Source of the DNA: Erinaceus europaeus
Taxonomy: Eukaryota > Chordata > Mammalia > Eulipotyphla > Erinaceidae
NCBI RefSeq assembly: GCF_950295315.1
Contig: NC_080165.1
Location: 6,760,417 to 6,824,416 of the forward strand
Direction of reading: 5' to 3'
DNA: 64,000 bases
How positions within the stretch are numbered: position 1 is the stretch's first letter; each line of letters opens with the position of its first letter. Shown piece after piece: positions 11,898 to 23,000 of the stretch. The notes beneath the pieces are model-generated. The model saw nothing but the letters and a program-made list of their open reading frames with translations. It had not been told where the DNA came from and ran no database searches. Position numbers and translations under genes: made by a program.

Positions 11898-12544
11898 CTG
11901 AGTAGCTTTAATTCAGCTTTGCTTGACAAATACAGCATTGGCCTTTGCTGTTAACGTCAGTCCGGTGATTCACTGCTGTGGTGATTGAATCAAAATTTTA
12001 AGAGCCAGTCGAGTGGTTTCATAAAGCTTTTCTAAGTTCAGATAAGCCAAAAATATGCTTTTCTTGTGCTTAGTACTCATGAAGAATGCTGTGGTACACT
12101 TGACTTTTAGACTCGATCCTGAGAACCTCCTAGCTTCAGGCCGACTGCCGCAAATCCCATGCCCAGCATTTAACATTCTTAGCTCAAGCTTCATGAAAAT
12201 CACTAGTGTGAGAGCCTATTGGAACAATGCCATGCTTTATCGTACTGATTGCTTATGTATATTATTAAGTGGGTAATTAAGTCTATTTGTAGTATACTTA
12301 TGCTGGTAAACATAGAATGAATAAATAGATCCAAAGACTCTCAGGTTATCATCCCAGTGAAATGATGTTTTAAAAATCTCTTTTAGTGTTTGCAACAATT
12401 TGTGTTGCTAGATCATAGTAAGGTCATTAGCATTTTCTTAATGACGCATGTCAAATAGTAGTAGGAGTATCTAATGTAATTCAAATGTCCCTTCTTTCAG
12501 TCAGTATTACCTTTTGTAAGAGACTTTATTTATTAAACAAAGAA

Positions 12545-12765
12545 ATATCTTTTGAATTTTATATATTTTGTTTGCTTATTATTTGAAAGAGAGAGAGAAA
12601 TTGAGAGGGGAGGAGGTGATAGAGAAGGAAAGAGACAGAGAGACACTTGCAGACCTGCTTCATCACTGGTGAAGCTTTCTTTCTGCAGGTGGAGACCAGG
12701 GACTTGAATTTGGGTCCTTGCTGTAATGTGTGAGCTTAACCAGATGCACCACCATGGCCTCATCT
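12545..12765 (-). repeat. SINE-B
   Basis: AGAGAGACACTTGCAGACCT, TTTCTGCAGGTGGAGACCAG, then CTTAACCAGATGCACCACCA. Confidence 0.8.
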
Positions 12766-12779
12766 TTAGAATTTCATTT

Positions 12780-13200
12780 ATTACTATTTAAATTTTTTCT
12801 CTTATTTAAGAAAGGATTAATTAACAAAACCATAGGGTAGGAGGGGTACAACTCCACACAATTCCCACCACCCAATCTCCATATCCAACCCCTTCCCCTG
12901 ATAGCTTTCCTATTCTCTATCCCTCTGGGAGCATGGACCTAGGGTCATTGTGGGATGCAGAAGGTGGAAGGTCTGGCTTCTGTAATTGCTTCCCTGCTGA
13001 ACATGGGTGTTGACTGGTCAGTCCATGCTCCCAGTCTGCCTCTCTCTTTCCCTAGTAGGGTGGGTCTCTGGGGAAGCGGAGCTCCAGGACACATTGGTGG
13101 GGTCTTCAGTCCAGGGAAGCCTGGCCGGCATCCTGATGACATCTGGAACCTGGTGACTGAAAAGAGAGTTAACATACAATGCCAAACAAATTGTTAAGCA
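12780..13200 (-). mobile_element. L1 3' end fragment
   Basis: Complement of the L1 3' end: AACAAAACCATAGGGTAGGA, ATTCCCACCACC, GTCATTGTGGGATGCAGAAG, CTTCTGTAATTGCTTCCC, GACACATTGGTGGGGTC. Four further copies in the window share this block order. Confidence 0.75.
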
Positions 13201-13204
13201 ATTA

Positions 13205-13405
13205 AATTTTTTTAAATGATCTTTACTTATTTTTTGGATAGAGACAGCTAGAAATTGAGAGGAGAGGGGAGATAAAGAGGGAGAGAGACAGAGACACTTG
13301 CAGACCTGCTTCACCACCTGTGAAGCTTCCCCTTGTAGATGGGGACCGGAGGCTCAAACCTGGGTCCTTACACATTGTAATGTGTGCTCAGCCACCCAGC
13401 CCCTA
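13205..13405 (-). repeat. SINE-B
   Basis: TTTTTGGATAGAGACAGC, GACACTTGCAGACCTGCTTC, end CCACCCAGCCCC. Confidence 0.8.
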
Positions 13406-14288
13406 GCTTTAGAATCTTAAATACTCGTGTTTATGGGTTTCCCCTCACCCCCACCCCAATGTGAGAATCTGACTTAGCTTTTAATTAGGATTAGTTGTTT
13501 CGAAGCAGTCATCTTTGTAGACTGAGGACCCTCTAGACAATGCTATGATATTGGACTCCACCCCCAGGACTAGGTGTGATATGGAATTATCAGAACAGAC
13601 ACAAAGCAGAATTCTCTTTTATCTCCTTAGTAGATTGAACTTCTGGATAATGTTTGCTTGAAGAATCCCTATCATAAGGGATGGAAATTGTTTTCAGTTA
13701 TGTTAATAATGTACAATGTTGGCCGGTTTTAGTAGACAGGAGGAAGGCTGAACCGTTTTGCCATACGATTATCTGTGAGGTTGAGATATTTGTGCACATC
13801 TGTACTTGAATTTTAGCATAGAAAAATAGAAAAAGAATATGAAGAATCTCATTTTGTTGCAATCCTACTGTCAATATGTAATGTAGTCTTTGATATTTGA
13901 CTTTACTCTTTGGACCAGATTTCTTTGCCAGGAAAAGTTAAACTACAATTATATCTTTCTTCAGTATATTACGGGACATTATCTTTAAAATCATTCAGTA
14001 ATTTTGAGCTATTTTAAAGCATTTTGTTTCTTTTCCCAGACTGTTTAAACATATGTTTGCTATCCTGCAACAAATATCCTGTTAATATCTCAGAGAAGGT
14101 CCCTGCAGGCCCTTGAACACACACCATCTTCTCTAGAATAAACAGTGACTTCTGTTACTTTGGATCTCCTTGTGGTGGAGTTCAAGGCATAGGAGAACAT
14201 TCCCGTCCTTACCCTCCACTTCTTTTGTCTTAAGTTGCGTCAAAAGTGTTTATTCTAAGATTTTTGTTTCCCTTTCCCCTCTCTGCAG

Positions 14289-14327
14289 TCCTATCACACT
14301 CATCAGTATGTGGCCCGAGCACTTTGA
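14289..14327 (+). CDS. UTRN: UTRN exon equivalent to dystrophin exon 71 (39 nt)
   Basis: This short exon encodes PITLISMWPEHF plus shared codons at both ends. The acceptor is CTCTGCAG and the donor GTGAGT. Dystrophin exon 71 is also 39 nt and is a known alternatively spliced exon. The length is a multiple of three, so skipping would keep the frame and drop 13 residues. It lies only 241 bp before the next exon, the smallest intron in the window. ISMWPEH, in place of the dystrophin INFWPVD, identifies the paralogue. Confidence 0.96.
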   Translation, partial: SYHTHQYVARAL

Positions 14328-14568
14328 GTGAGTATTCACAGCTCCGTATGCAAAGAAACGGAGGTTCTGATCAGATTTTTATTAGCATGGGGTGTTTACT
14401 AATCTCTCTTCTAAAATAATCGTTCTGCCTCCTGGGTAATGATCCTAGTGGTGCCTGCATGACAAATTCAATATTTAACCAAGCTAACATTCCTAACATC
14501 CATCAGTGTTTGGGCATAAAGCTGTTTTTTTTTTTTGTTGTTGTTGTTGTTGTTGTTTTTCTTTACAG

Positions 14569-14634
14569 TCCTTCGCAGTCTCCTCAGCTGTTCCATGACG
14601 ACACCCACTCAAGGATAGAGCAGTATGCCACACG
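14569..14634 (+). CDS. UTRN: UTRN exon equivalent to dystrophin exon 72 (66 nt)
   Basis: Encodes [20 protein letters not shown] followed by T and a split arginine codon. The acceptor CTTTACAG follows a (TTG)n tract at 14530-14558 in place of a clean pyrimidine tract, and the donor is GTAAGC. Length is 66 nt, as in dystrophin exon 72. It is the first of the small in-frame exons (72-74) around the syntrophin-binding region, which are alternatively spliced in dystrophin. Confidence 0.96.
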
Positions 14635-14769
14635 GTAAGCAGCTTGCCTTCCGCGGTACTGCCACCCAGAGTTTATCTACTTCTCGATTGGTCTTAGGCC
14701 ATCAATATGTCTTGATTTCAGTGATGAAGTCTTTCTAGTAGTCTTTATCCTGTTAGATTTGGAATCTAG

Positions 14770-15065
14770 GGGGGCTGGGAGGTAGCACAGCAGGGTAAGC
14801 ACACATGACACAAAGCACAAGGACTGTCGTAAGGATCGAGCCCCCACCTGCAGGGGAGTCGCTTCACAGGTGGTGAAGCAGGTCTGCAGGTGTCTGTCTT
14901 TCTCTCCCCCTCTCTGTCTTCCCTTCCTCTCTCCATTTCTCTCTGTCCTCTCCAACAGCTATAATAATAATAACCACAACAAGGGCAACCAAATGGGAAA
15001 AATAGCCTCCAGGAGCAGTGGATTCGTAGTGCTGGCACTGAGCCCCAGCAATAACCCTGGGAAAA
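14770..15065 (+). repeat. SINE-A, extended subtype
   Basis: GGGCTGGGAGGTAGCACAGC head, GGATCGAGCCCCCACCTGCA, and extended end CTCCAGGAGCAGTGGATTCG through ATAACCCTGGGAAAAA. Confidence 0.85.
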
Positions 15066-15449
15066 AAAAAAAGATTTGGACTCTACGCTCTCACCCTTCC
15101 ATGCGCAATTTGCCCTTTTCCCAAAAGCCACTAAGCATCTTACGCTGGGGAAATCTCAGTAGGATGTTGTAACTGAGCTCCTGAGAATCCACAGACCTTA
15201 CAAATGGACTTTACATCACGCAACCCAGTTTCAATGAATGAAGTAGAGGTTGAAAGCATTGGGTCCACATAAGAATTACAATATGATAATTAAATTATAT
15301 TAATGTTTCATTGATATTTTTTTAATGAATCTGTAAGTAATGAACAGTAAGGCTAGTACAAAGTTTTGATGTTTAGGACAAAGTTTTAGAGATATATACT
15401 GGTTGCCTGCTGTTCTAGTAAGTGACCTTACTTATAAAGATTAGTTTAA

Positions 15450-15560
15450 GGTTGAGGTACATAGCATAATGGTTCTGCAAAGAGACTCAGATGCCTGAGG
15501 CTCCAATGTCCCAGGTTCATTCCACCACACCACCAAAACCCTGACCTGAGCAGTGTTTTG
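15450..15560 (+). repeat. SINE-C
   Basis: AGGTTGAGGTACATAGCATA, GAGACTCAGATGCCTGAGGC, and CCTGAGCAGTGTTTTGG. Confidence 0.65.
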
Positions 15561-16019
15561 GTAAATATAATTAATTAACTAGTTGATTAATTTAAAAAAC
15601 TTAGTTCAAGCATCATAATCATAGAAACATTTGAACTGTGCCTTGGCCAAATAGAAAGAAGTGTGGGGAAAGAAGGCCTACTCATGTTAGCGGGAAGACA
15701 GACTCAGAAGCAGTGAGCAGGAAAATAATGTATCGAGTTATTGAGGAACATAAGCAGATTTTTGTGAGTGAAGACTGTCTAGAGTTACCTAGAAGATCAG
15801 TTAGGAGAACAGGTCAGTTAGGAGCGTGAATTGCATGATATGAAAGAAAAGCCTTATCAAAATTCAACTCAAATTATATGTTATGCTCATTTTACAGCCT
15901 TAGGGTATTTGGGTCTCTTTTTGCATTTTTTTCCTTAATCTCGATAGTTTAAGAATAACAGTCCACTTGACTCTGCTGTATGAGGCCTTGCTACTAACTT
16001 CCTAATTTTCATTTTCCAG

Positions 16020-16085
16020 ACTGGCCCAGATGGAAAGGACAAATGGGTCTTTCCTCACTGATAGCAGTTCTACGACAGGAAGTGT
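16020..16085 (+). CDS. UTRN: UTRN exon equivalent to dystrophin exon 73 (66 nt)
   Basis: Encodes LAQMERTNGSFLTDSSSTTG then SV, with split codons at both borders. The acceptor is TTTTCCAG and the donor GTAAGT. It lies in the region that in dystrophin binds alpha- and beta-syntrophin PDZ/PH adaptors. The Ser/Thr-rich DSSSTTGS is typical of utrophin. Because the length is a multiple of three, exon skipping would be frame-neutral. The following intron is the largest here (14.0 kb) and hosts a solo LTR and the whole antisense non-autonomous LTR element. Confidence 0.96.
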
Positions 16086-16574
16086 GTAAGTAAATAATAA
16101 GTAAAACCATTTCTAATAACCATCCGGAAAAGCCTATTCACACATCCGTCAGAAATAACCTTCATTCCCTGTGGTTCTAAATTTCAATCCCAATCAAAAT
16201 TGATGTGTGGTGGCAAAAATATTCATGCTTTAAGCCCTGATAGTATAAATTGAATACATTTATTTATTACGTTTCATATAAATTATGGGGCCAGAATCTG
16301 CATCTTTCTGTTAACCTGCCTCAAGAAATCACGTTACTTGATTTCCAAACACAGAAGCATAGATTTTTTTTTTCCAACTGTTTTATATTTCTTGTTTTTT
16401 TTTTTTTAATGTCCTTTCTCAGAATATATTCACTACTATAAGATCTCCACTCCAATTTTCTCCTCCATCCCTGAATCTCATAGCCATGACTCATGGACAC
16501 TTGGACATGGACTCCCCACCCATCTTGGTTATTCTTGAGAAGTGCTAACTCCTCTGCAATGCTTTCTTCTTCTT

Positions 16575-16787
16575 CTTTTTAATTATCTTTATTTATTTGT
16601 TGGATAGAAACAGTCATAAATTGAGAGGGGGGAGATAGAGAAGGAAAGAGACAGAGAGAGACACCTGCGTCCTGCTTCACCACTCACTAAGCTTTCCCCC
16701 TGCAGGTGGGGACTGGGGGCTCGAACCTGGGTCCTTGTGCGTTGTTACATGTGCGCTCAACCAGGTGTGCCACCACCCGGCCCCCAG
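16575..16787 (-). repeat. SINE-B
   Basis: TTATTTGTTGGATAGAAACA, CCCTGCAGGTGGGGACTGGG, end GTGTGCCACCACCCGGCCCC. Confidence 0.85.
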
Positions 16788-17014
16788 TGCTTTCTTCTTC
16801 AGTGACTTGACAAAGTCCCCATCCCCACTGACTTTTTTGAATACTTAAGAAAAATCCTTTGTAAACAGATATTTTGTTTCTGATGATTCCACGGTTGTGT
16901 GTCACCAGGCTTTTAAACTACTGAATCGTGTCTGCGAGATATCAGTAATGTTGAGTCTATTTGACTTATACAGGGTCATTGTGGCTTAGTTCTGATTTGA
17001 GTTTGGTGTTGTAA

Positions 17015-17471
17015 TGCCGGGATAGCCTGAGGGTACTTCTTCCTGAGCTAGTGCTCTCTGGGTTGGAGAGAACTCAACTGGAGCTGATCTAGGCTGCTAG
17101 GCTGCTGCGTGGGAGAGGGATCAGGAACTCGTGCTGCACCAACTTCCGCAGGAGATACACTCTGGAACTCTCGGAGCCGGAAAGCAATTTCCAAGTGTCT
17201 TTAATCAGAAGAGCAGCTGTTTTTATACTCTCCAAGTAGGGTGGAAACAGGATGTGATATAGAGAGGGTGGAGAGAAAAGTGACTGGTGAAAATCAGAGT
17301 GTGACAAGGAGGGGGCGGAACAGGCGAGAATCCTATCACTGAACCACCAATGCCCTGGAGTGCTTTATGTAAAAGTGATTTATGTAAATAGACCAAAGCT
17401 TTGGATCAGTAAATCCCTATATAGGCATATGGTTAAGCAGAAGCCAGGGGGAGGTGGCATACTACCCAACA
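17015..17471 (-). mobile_element. Solo LTR, class II ERV family
   Basis: A 457-bp LTR, TGCCGGG to CCCAACA, very similar to the proviral LTRs. It is flanked by TTGTAA (17009-17014) and CTGTAA (17472-17477), a 6-bp duplication with one mismatch. The minus strand keeps TATAAAAA and the ATTAAA polyadenylation signal. Antisense to UTRN. Confidence 0.9.
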
Positions 17472-18517
17472 CTGTAAGGTGGCCAGGGAAGTTGTAGCCA
17501 TGGTTCTTAGGTGTTGTATACTAAATAAGACCATCATGAGAGCCAAGGTGAAATACCTTAAACACTGTAATATAGAATATGGTTTCCTGGCAATTAAATT
17601 GTTATTTTGCTATTATCAGACTTATACATACACGTTCTCAAGAAGTGCATTTCAAAGATTGCCATGGCAACATACAATAATTAAGTCATGTTTTTTTTCC
17701 ATTGTTATTCATGTATCTTGCATATGAAACAATTTCTAAAACCAAGAAATAGCATATTTATAATGCTCATTTTACACACTAGTGTGCACTTCAGAAAGGA
17801 GTTAAATAGCTTGATTATCTCCTACATTGGCATCTTTTTCAGGATTGACAGTTGTTAAATAAATAGACTAGATTTGCAAAAAGGAATAAGGAAAACCAAA
17901 ATAATTAAAACCATTTTTAAGTTCTTTAAAATGTATTTGTTGTGTTCTATAAATAGAATTAAAATAATGTCCAAATCTGGTATTCCCCATCCTCACTTTT
18001 TAATTTTGCAGAAATTTTTAAGAAAGGGATAGTCAGGTGACTACAGATGATACATTTAAGTATAGGTTCAGTAGATATGTTTAACTTACTCATCTAGCCA
18101 GTACATACTGTTTTTATTCCTCCATTGTACTAGACTGCTGAGAGCTGGCTGTTGTATTTTTAGGAAGCTTGTAAGTAATTTTATTAGTATATACCTTTTA
18201 AATTAAATGACTTACATTAAAATAAAAACAGGAGTGGTACTCAAAACTTATCATGCCCTAATAGTTTCACTTTATTTATAATTCAGCTATATTCTTGGAT
18301 ATTTTCCTGTGTTTTTTAGGTGCTCTATAAAGCTATGTGCCTCTTCCCAGCTACACACTTAATGAAGTGATTAGTTTGAAATGGGCCATAATGAGAATAT
18401 TTAAACCCTGAAAACTGCAAATGCTTAGTTTATTCCTCTATCGGAGAGCCTTTTAAGCATTTACCACAATTTCATAGCTGTGTCCCATTATTAAAGGCCT
18501 ACAGAGATCAATTGTGT

Positions 18518-18730
18518 TGGGCCAGCCTGGGCCACACCTGGTTCAGTGCACACACTACAGTGCACAAGGACCCAGGTTCAAGCCCCTGGTCCCCACCTGC
18601 AGGGGGAGCACTTCATGAGTGGTGAAGCAGAGCTGCAGGTGTGTCTCTGTCTCTGTCCCTCTCTATCGCCACCTCTCCTCACAGTTTCACTTTCTCTATC
18701 CAATAGTAAATAAAGAAAAATATGGAAAGA
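18518..18730 (+). repeat. SINE-B
   Basis: GGCCAGCCTGGGCCACACCTG head, CAGGTTCAAGCCCCTGGTCC box B, AATAGTAAATAAAG tail. Confidence 0.85.
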
Positions 18731-19384
18731 AAGAAAAATACAAAAACAGACAAATTATGTCTTTGTGAACCTCACAGCAAAAGTATATGGTAAAGACATT
18801 TGTGATGAACAGAATAATGACCCATCCCTAAACAAGTCCACAACCTGATCCCTGAAACTCATGACTGATACTTTTTGGCAAAAGGAAACCCACCCATGTG
18901 ATTCAGTCAGGATTTGAAACAGGAGGATTCTCCTGGACTAAGTATGTGAATGTAATGAGTTCACAAGGGTCCTTATTAGAGGGCGGAGAATCAGTGCTGG
19001 AGGAGAAGGAATGATAGACGCAGAAGTGAGATACACAGAGTTGCTGGTGCTCCAGTGCTGACTTAAAAAAAAAACAAAAAAAACCAGAAGAACACAGATG
19101 TTCTCATGCTTCTGGAAAGAGCAAGCTAACAAATCCTCCTTTATACACAAGGTTAAATTAACAGGGCAAGCATGAGCAAAACACTAAAGAGAAGTTATTT
19201 TCCACTTACTGGATCATGAATTAATTGTTATCTTAATGAATATGTAGATAGATATTGTTTTGATAAAGCCAAGTCGGGAAGTTCTTAGCTCTGCCATGAT
19301 TTGAATTACTGAGCCTTCTGGGATTCTTATTCTGTCAACATGTGGGATTCTGCCTTCCAGTAAAATACTGACCAGGACTCTATA

Positions 19385-19800
19385 TTATTTATTTTTCTTA
19401 ATTTTTTTTGTTTTAACGTTATTTTTTTAATTGTAAAAAGGAAACATTGACAAAACCATAGGATAAGAGGGGTACAAACTTCGTGCAATCCCCACCACCA
19501 GAACTCCATATCCCATCCCTCCCCTGATAGCTTTCCTATTCTTTAACCCTCTGGGAGGATGGACCCAGGGTCATTGTGGGATACAGAAGGTGGAAGGTCT
19601 GGCTTCTGTAATTGCTTTCCCACTGAACATGGGCATTGACAGGTGGATCCATACCCCCAGGCTGTCTCTCTCTTTCCCTAGTGGGGAAGGGCTCTGGGGA
19701 ATCAGAGCTCCAGGACACATTGGTGGGGTTGTCTGTCCAGGGAAGTCTGGTCGCATCCTGCTATCATCCTGGAACCTGGTGGCTGAAAAGAGACTATTAT
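19385..19800 (-). mobile_element. L1 3' end fragment
   Basis: ACAAAACCATAGGATAAGAG through CTGGTGGCTGAAAAGAGA; same block order as 12780-13200. Confidence 0.75.
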
Positions 19801-20353
19801 TGAAGTCATTATCTGAACCAGTGATTTCCTTTACACTGATCAGCATTGTTTTCTCTTGAGTATGAGTAAATATAAATATATCATCATTTCCATTTTGTCC
19901 GTATCTTGACTCAACAAGATGAGTCAGTGGCTTCAATGAACATCCTTTCTTCTCGTAGATAAGGGCCGTATAGCAAGCATGACTATTCCCTGCTATGGGC
20001 CAGGAGTGCCCAGCAGGATTTGTAAGGTGAGGGTGGGGGCATAAGCTGCTTCATCTCTCTAACTTTCCTCCTGTTTCCATGCACTGATTTAGCACATTGG
20101 GTCATAAATATAAGAAGAAGCGCTTGCTGTTCTAGGCATGAGGATGTGTTATCATCCCTCCACTGCTTTTAGGTTGGTTGCCTTAAAGTCTATATGTTCT
20201 ATAGAGACCTTCCTTGAAATAATAAAAATTAAGGTGACGGTTGGCAGTACCATCCAACACCATCACTAGCTTCTGACTAAAGGGTTCGTATCTCCCCAAG
20301 GCAGCCATTGCTATTCTGTTGCACTCATCTGTCTTGAGGCCACTGACCGCAGG

Positions 20354-20667
20354 TGTTGTTAAAATTCGGCGGCTCTAGCTGGCCGGGCTAGCTTCACGGG
20401 CGGGTAACAGAGACGACCAGAGACATACAGCTGGGCAGGGAAGCTGTATTTCTTTATTCAGGAACAACAATTCATAAACTAAACCAAACTAATCACCAAA
20501 CAGAACTCTGCTGCCTCTTTCCCCGCGGCAGCGCCAACAACTCTCAAACTCTGGAACCCTCTTGGGGTTCCTTGGGGCGGGGCCAAGCGGGCCCGCGAAA
20601 CTAGCAGGACTGATTCAATTTTCTTGGTGGGGGAGAGCTAGAACAACCCAATGTAAAGCATACAACA
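20354..20667 (-). repeat. 3' LTR of non-autonomous element copy 1
   Basis: 314 bp. It is nearly the same as the LTR at 22419-22722, apart from a small insertion (CTTGGGGTTC near 20570) and scattered substitutions. The minus strand contains TGAATAAAGAAATACAGC with AATAAA. Confidence 0.88.
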
Positions 20668-20690
20668 ATTCCCCCTTTTCTTTTTAACTA
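20668..20690 (-). promoter_or_regulatory. Polypurine tract of copy 1
   Basis: On the minus strand AAAAAGAAAAGGGGGAAT directly precedes the 3' LTR, the usual plus-strand primer of LTR elements. Confidence 0.8.
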
Positions 20691-21000
20691 AATGACTATA
20701 GTATCAAGGGTGTGGGGTGAACAGAAACATATATCATACAGGCATTTTTAAAAAAGAAACTGGCACAAACATGGAGAAACATGTAAGCAAGTAACAAGAA
20801 CCAGTGTGCTGCCAAGGGAAGGCCTGAGGGGGCCTTTTTTTTGCCTCTGTGGGCAAAACTTTATCAGCTTAAAAAAAAGCATTTCTTGCCTCTGGGGGGC
20901 GTACTTGCCTCGACAGGCATTTGTATGGGGGTGGAGAACGGCCTAGAGTCCCAAAGGCAGCTGGCTGCAATTTACTTACTATGAAACAAAACTTGTCATT

Positions 21001-21281
21001 AGCATAACCACAGCACAATCTAACGTTTCTAATAGAGAAGGAATTTGAGACTTACATATCAACAACGTCTTTTTAACCTTTTGTTACACCCATTCAAGAT
21101 GGAGACACACCATAGGTGTGCGCAGGAAAGGAAACCTCAGGCATGAGAATAATTAGCATAGCCATTGTGCGATCTACCATTTCTAATAGAGAAGGTAATG
21201 GAGAGTTTTACATATCAACAAGTCTATTTAACCTTTTGTTCTACCCATTCAAGATGGAGGCACACCCTAGGTGTGCACAGG
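21001..21281 (-). repeat. Tandem ~126-bp direct repeat in the 3' noncoding part of copy 1
   Basis: Unit 1 is 21001-21126 and unit 2 is 21155-21281, each running from AGCATA.CCA through TTTCTAATAGAGAAGG, TACATATCAACAA and CCATTCAAGATGGAG to a small CACACC-TAGGTGTG hairpin. A 28-bp spacer separates them. Confidence 0.85.
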
Positions 21282-21540
21282 TCTTTAGACCAACTTAGTT
21301 AAAATATATTGATTGTTAACTAATTTTTACCTCAGACTTTAAATGTAAGTTAATTTTATCTTTATGAGAATCACGTTGAAAACCTTTTTCATTTAACTTT
21401 GTCTAGTAAGAATTTAGCCTTAAAGTTACTGTTTACCAAACTTTAAACATACACATAAACATGGTCATTAATACACAAGGAGAGAAACCTTTGTTACGGA
21501 AGACATGTCATTTTAAACACGAATTTAGATATGTACTGTC

Positions 21541-22348
21541 TTAGTTGTTGGGGGGGTGGGGGTCACCATCCAGAGGTGGCTTCCCACGCAGCTCCACTTC
21601 AAGGAATTGCAGGTTGCGATCTCTGCACAAATCTCTGCGTACTCCAGCTTGTCTGCCTTCAGACCGGACCGGCAGCTGGAGATCTCGTGTGCCCAGTTTC
21701 GGCAGGGAGCCCGGGGGTCCGGGAGGTCTGGGATCATTCCAGAATACATAGCACGAGGGTGGGCGGGCCAGCCTTGTAGAAGGCGTGGGCCCAGGTGCCC
21801 AGGGGTGGCGGCCATGATAGGCCGCCACGGCCATGATAGGCCGCCGCGGCCCTGCCCCATGGCCCTGCCATGTCTGCTGCCCTGCTCGCAGTGGCCGAGC
21901 AGCGTGGAGGGATCACACGTCCAGTGCCCTGCGCCACGCGGTGGAGAGCCGGCTCCTGTGGGCTGGCCTGCGTGCTGGCATTGGGCTCCTGCGTGGTGGC
22001 ATCGGGCTTCTGCGTGTTGGCGTTGGGCTCCTGTGTGGTGGCATCGGGCTCCTGCGTGCTGGTGTCGGCCTCCTGCGGGCTGCGGGGCTGCGGGGCTGTG
22101 GGTGCGGTGCATGGGGTTGTCTGGGCGCAGCCGGCTGGCTGGCTGTTCCACCAGGTGGAAAAGGCAGCTCTGCGCCTTGCCTCTTGCCCGCTGGCTCTTC
22201 CCGACTCCTCTGGCTGTTTTGAGTGCACCCAAGTGAGTGGAAACCACAGAGTTGTCAAGAGATAAATGTTCCAGAAACAGCAAAACAGTCTCGTGAAGAA
22301 AGAGCAGAGGCCTTTGGAGATCTCTTCACAAGCAGAAGAGAAGGCCAT
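21541..22348 (-). pseudogene. ORF of non-autonomous element copy 1, frameshifted
   Basis: Starts at an ATG at 22348 with A at -3 and G at +4 (MAFSSACEEISKGLCSFF). A hydrophobic stretch, LFCCFWNIYLLTTLWFPL, spans about residues 22-40. Five 21-bp units (21966-22070) encode 7-residue repeats of the form EP(D/N)A(T/S/N)TQ. A 19-bp tandem duplication at about 21810-21848 shifts the frame, so the C-terminal part (ending HPPNN-stop at 21541) is read in another frame. No family is recognised. Overlapping frames are also open, so openness alone is weak evidence of coding. Confidence 0.6.
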
Positions 22349-22399
22349 AGTACATAGGTAGCCAAATTGTCTTCACTTATCTGAGAGATGCACAGGTCA

Positions 22400-22416
22400 G
22401 GTCCACGTGGGCGCCA
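22400..22416 (-). promoter_or_regulatory. Primer-binding site of copy 1
   Basis: Minus-strand TGGCGCCCACGTGGACC two bases after the 5' LTR, close to the tRNA-Lys1,2 type site with one base missing. Confidence 0.7.
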
Positions 22417-22418
22417 TT

Positions 22419-22722
22419 TGTTGTTAAAATTCAGTTGCTCTAGCTGGCCGGGCTAGCTTCACGGGCGGGTAACAGAGACGACCAGAGACATACGGCTGGG
22501 CAGGGAAGCTGTATTTCTTTATTCAGGAACAACGATTCATAAACTAAACCAAACTAATCACCAAACAGAACTCTGCTGCCTCTTTCCCCGCGGCAGCGCC
22601 AACAACTCTCGAACTCTGGAACCCTCTTGGGGCGGGGCCAAGCGGGCCCGCGAAACTAGCAGGACTGATCCAATTTTCTTGGTGGGGGAGAGCTAGAACA
22701 ACCCAATGTAAAGCATACAACA
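22419..22722 (-). repeat. 5' LTR of non-autonomous element copy 1
   Basis: 304 bp, TGTTGTATGC at the outer end and TTTTAACAACA at the inner end (minus strand). Confidence 0.88.
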
Positions 22723-22834
22723 TTAGCAATATTTTGTTGTTGTTGTTGTTGTCATTGGAAAAGATTAAAAACCAATACAAAATACTTTAAGCAAACACAT
22801 ACACACGTCAGAAAATTTCCTTGATACTACACTT

Positions 22835-23000
22835 TTTAAAAAAATTATTATTATTGGATCTAGACAGAGAAGTTGAGAGGGGAGGAGGAGATGGAGAGGG
22901 AAAGAGACAGAGACACCTGCAGCCCTGCGAGACTGCCCTCAAAGCTTTCCCCTGCCGGTGGTGTGAGCACTTAACCCTGTGTGCCACCACCTGGCCCCAC
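22835..23000 (-). repeat. SINE-B, short
   Basis: TTATTATTGGATCTAGACAG, GACACCTGCAGCCCTGCGAG, end GTGCCACCACCTGGCCCC. Confidence 0.75.

Larger units (their letters stand above)
1807..14288 (+). other. UTRN intron 70/71 (12.5 kb)
   Basis: Contains the repeats listed separately. Stretches with no recognisable repeat or gene are roughly 1807-2090, 4389-4860, 5510-5900, 6360-7700, 10840-11130, 11900-12540 and 13410-14288. I see no exon-like or RNA-gene structure in these. Confidence 0.7.
20354..22722 (-). mobile_element. Non-autonomous LTR element, copy 1 (antisense in UTRN)
   Basis: A 2.37-kb element with two LTRs (20354-20667 and 22419-22722), a Lys-type primer site and a polypurine tract. There is no gag, pro or pol; the interior holds one degenerate ORF and a 3' noncoding half. 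Ends are TGTTG...CAACA. The flanks (CGCAGG on the left, TTAGCA on the right) show no target duplication, so the two ends may come from recombination or later loss. The interior aligns throughout with the element at 61642-64000. LTRs here lack the long GTTCC/GAGAG repeat block of copy 2. Confidence 0.88.

Noticed and set aside
12945..13197. ORFs of about 80 residues that recur at 19590, 28318 and 51743
   Set aside because: Translations of the L1 3' untranslated region in the antisense direction; repeated because L1 is repeated.
21525..22283. 252-residue overlapping ORF (minus) in the non-autonomous element
   Set aside because: In copy 2 the same frame is stopped at 62507, and it is rich in His/Arg/Ala as expected from an off-frame reading of the GC-rich 21-bp repeats. 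The MAFSS frame with good ATG context is preferred.
20354..22722. Target-site duplication for copy 1 of the non-autonomous element
   Set aside because: CGCAGG and TTAGCA do not match under either end definition; not claimed.
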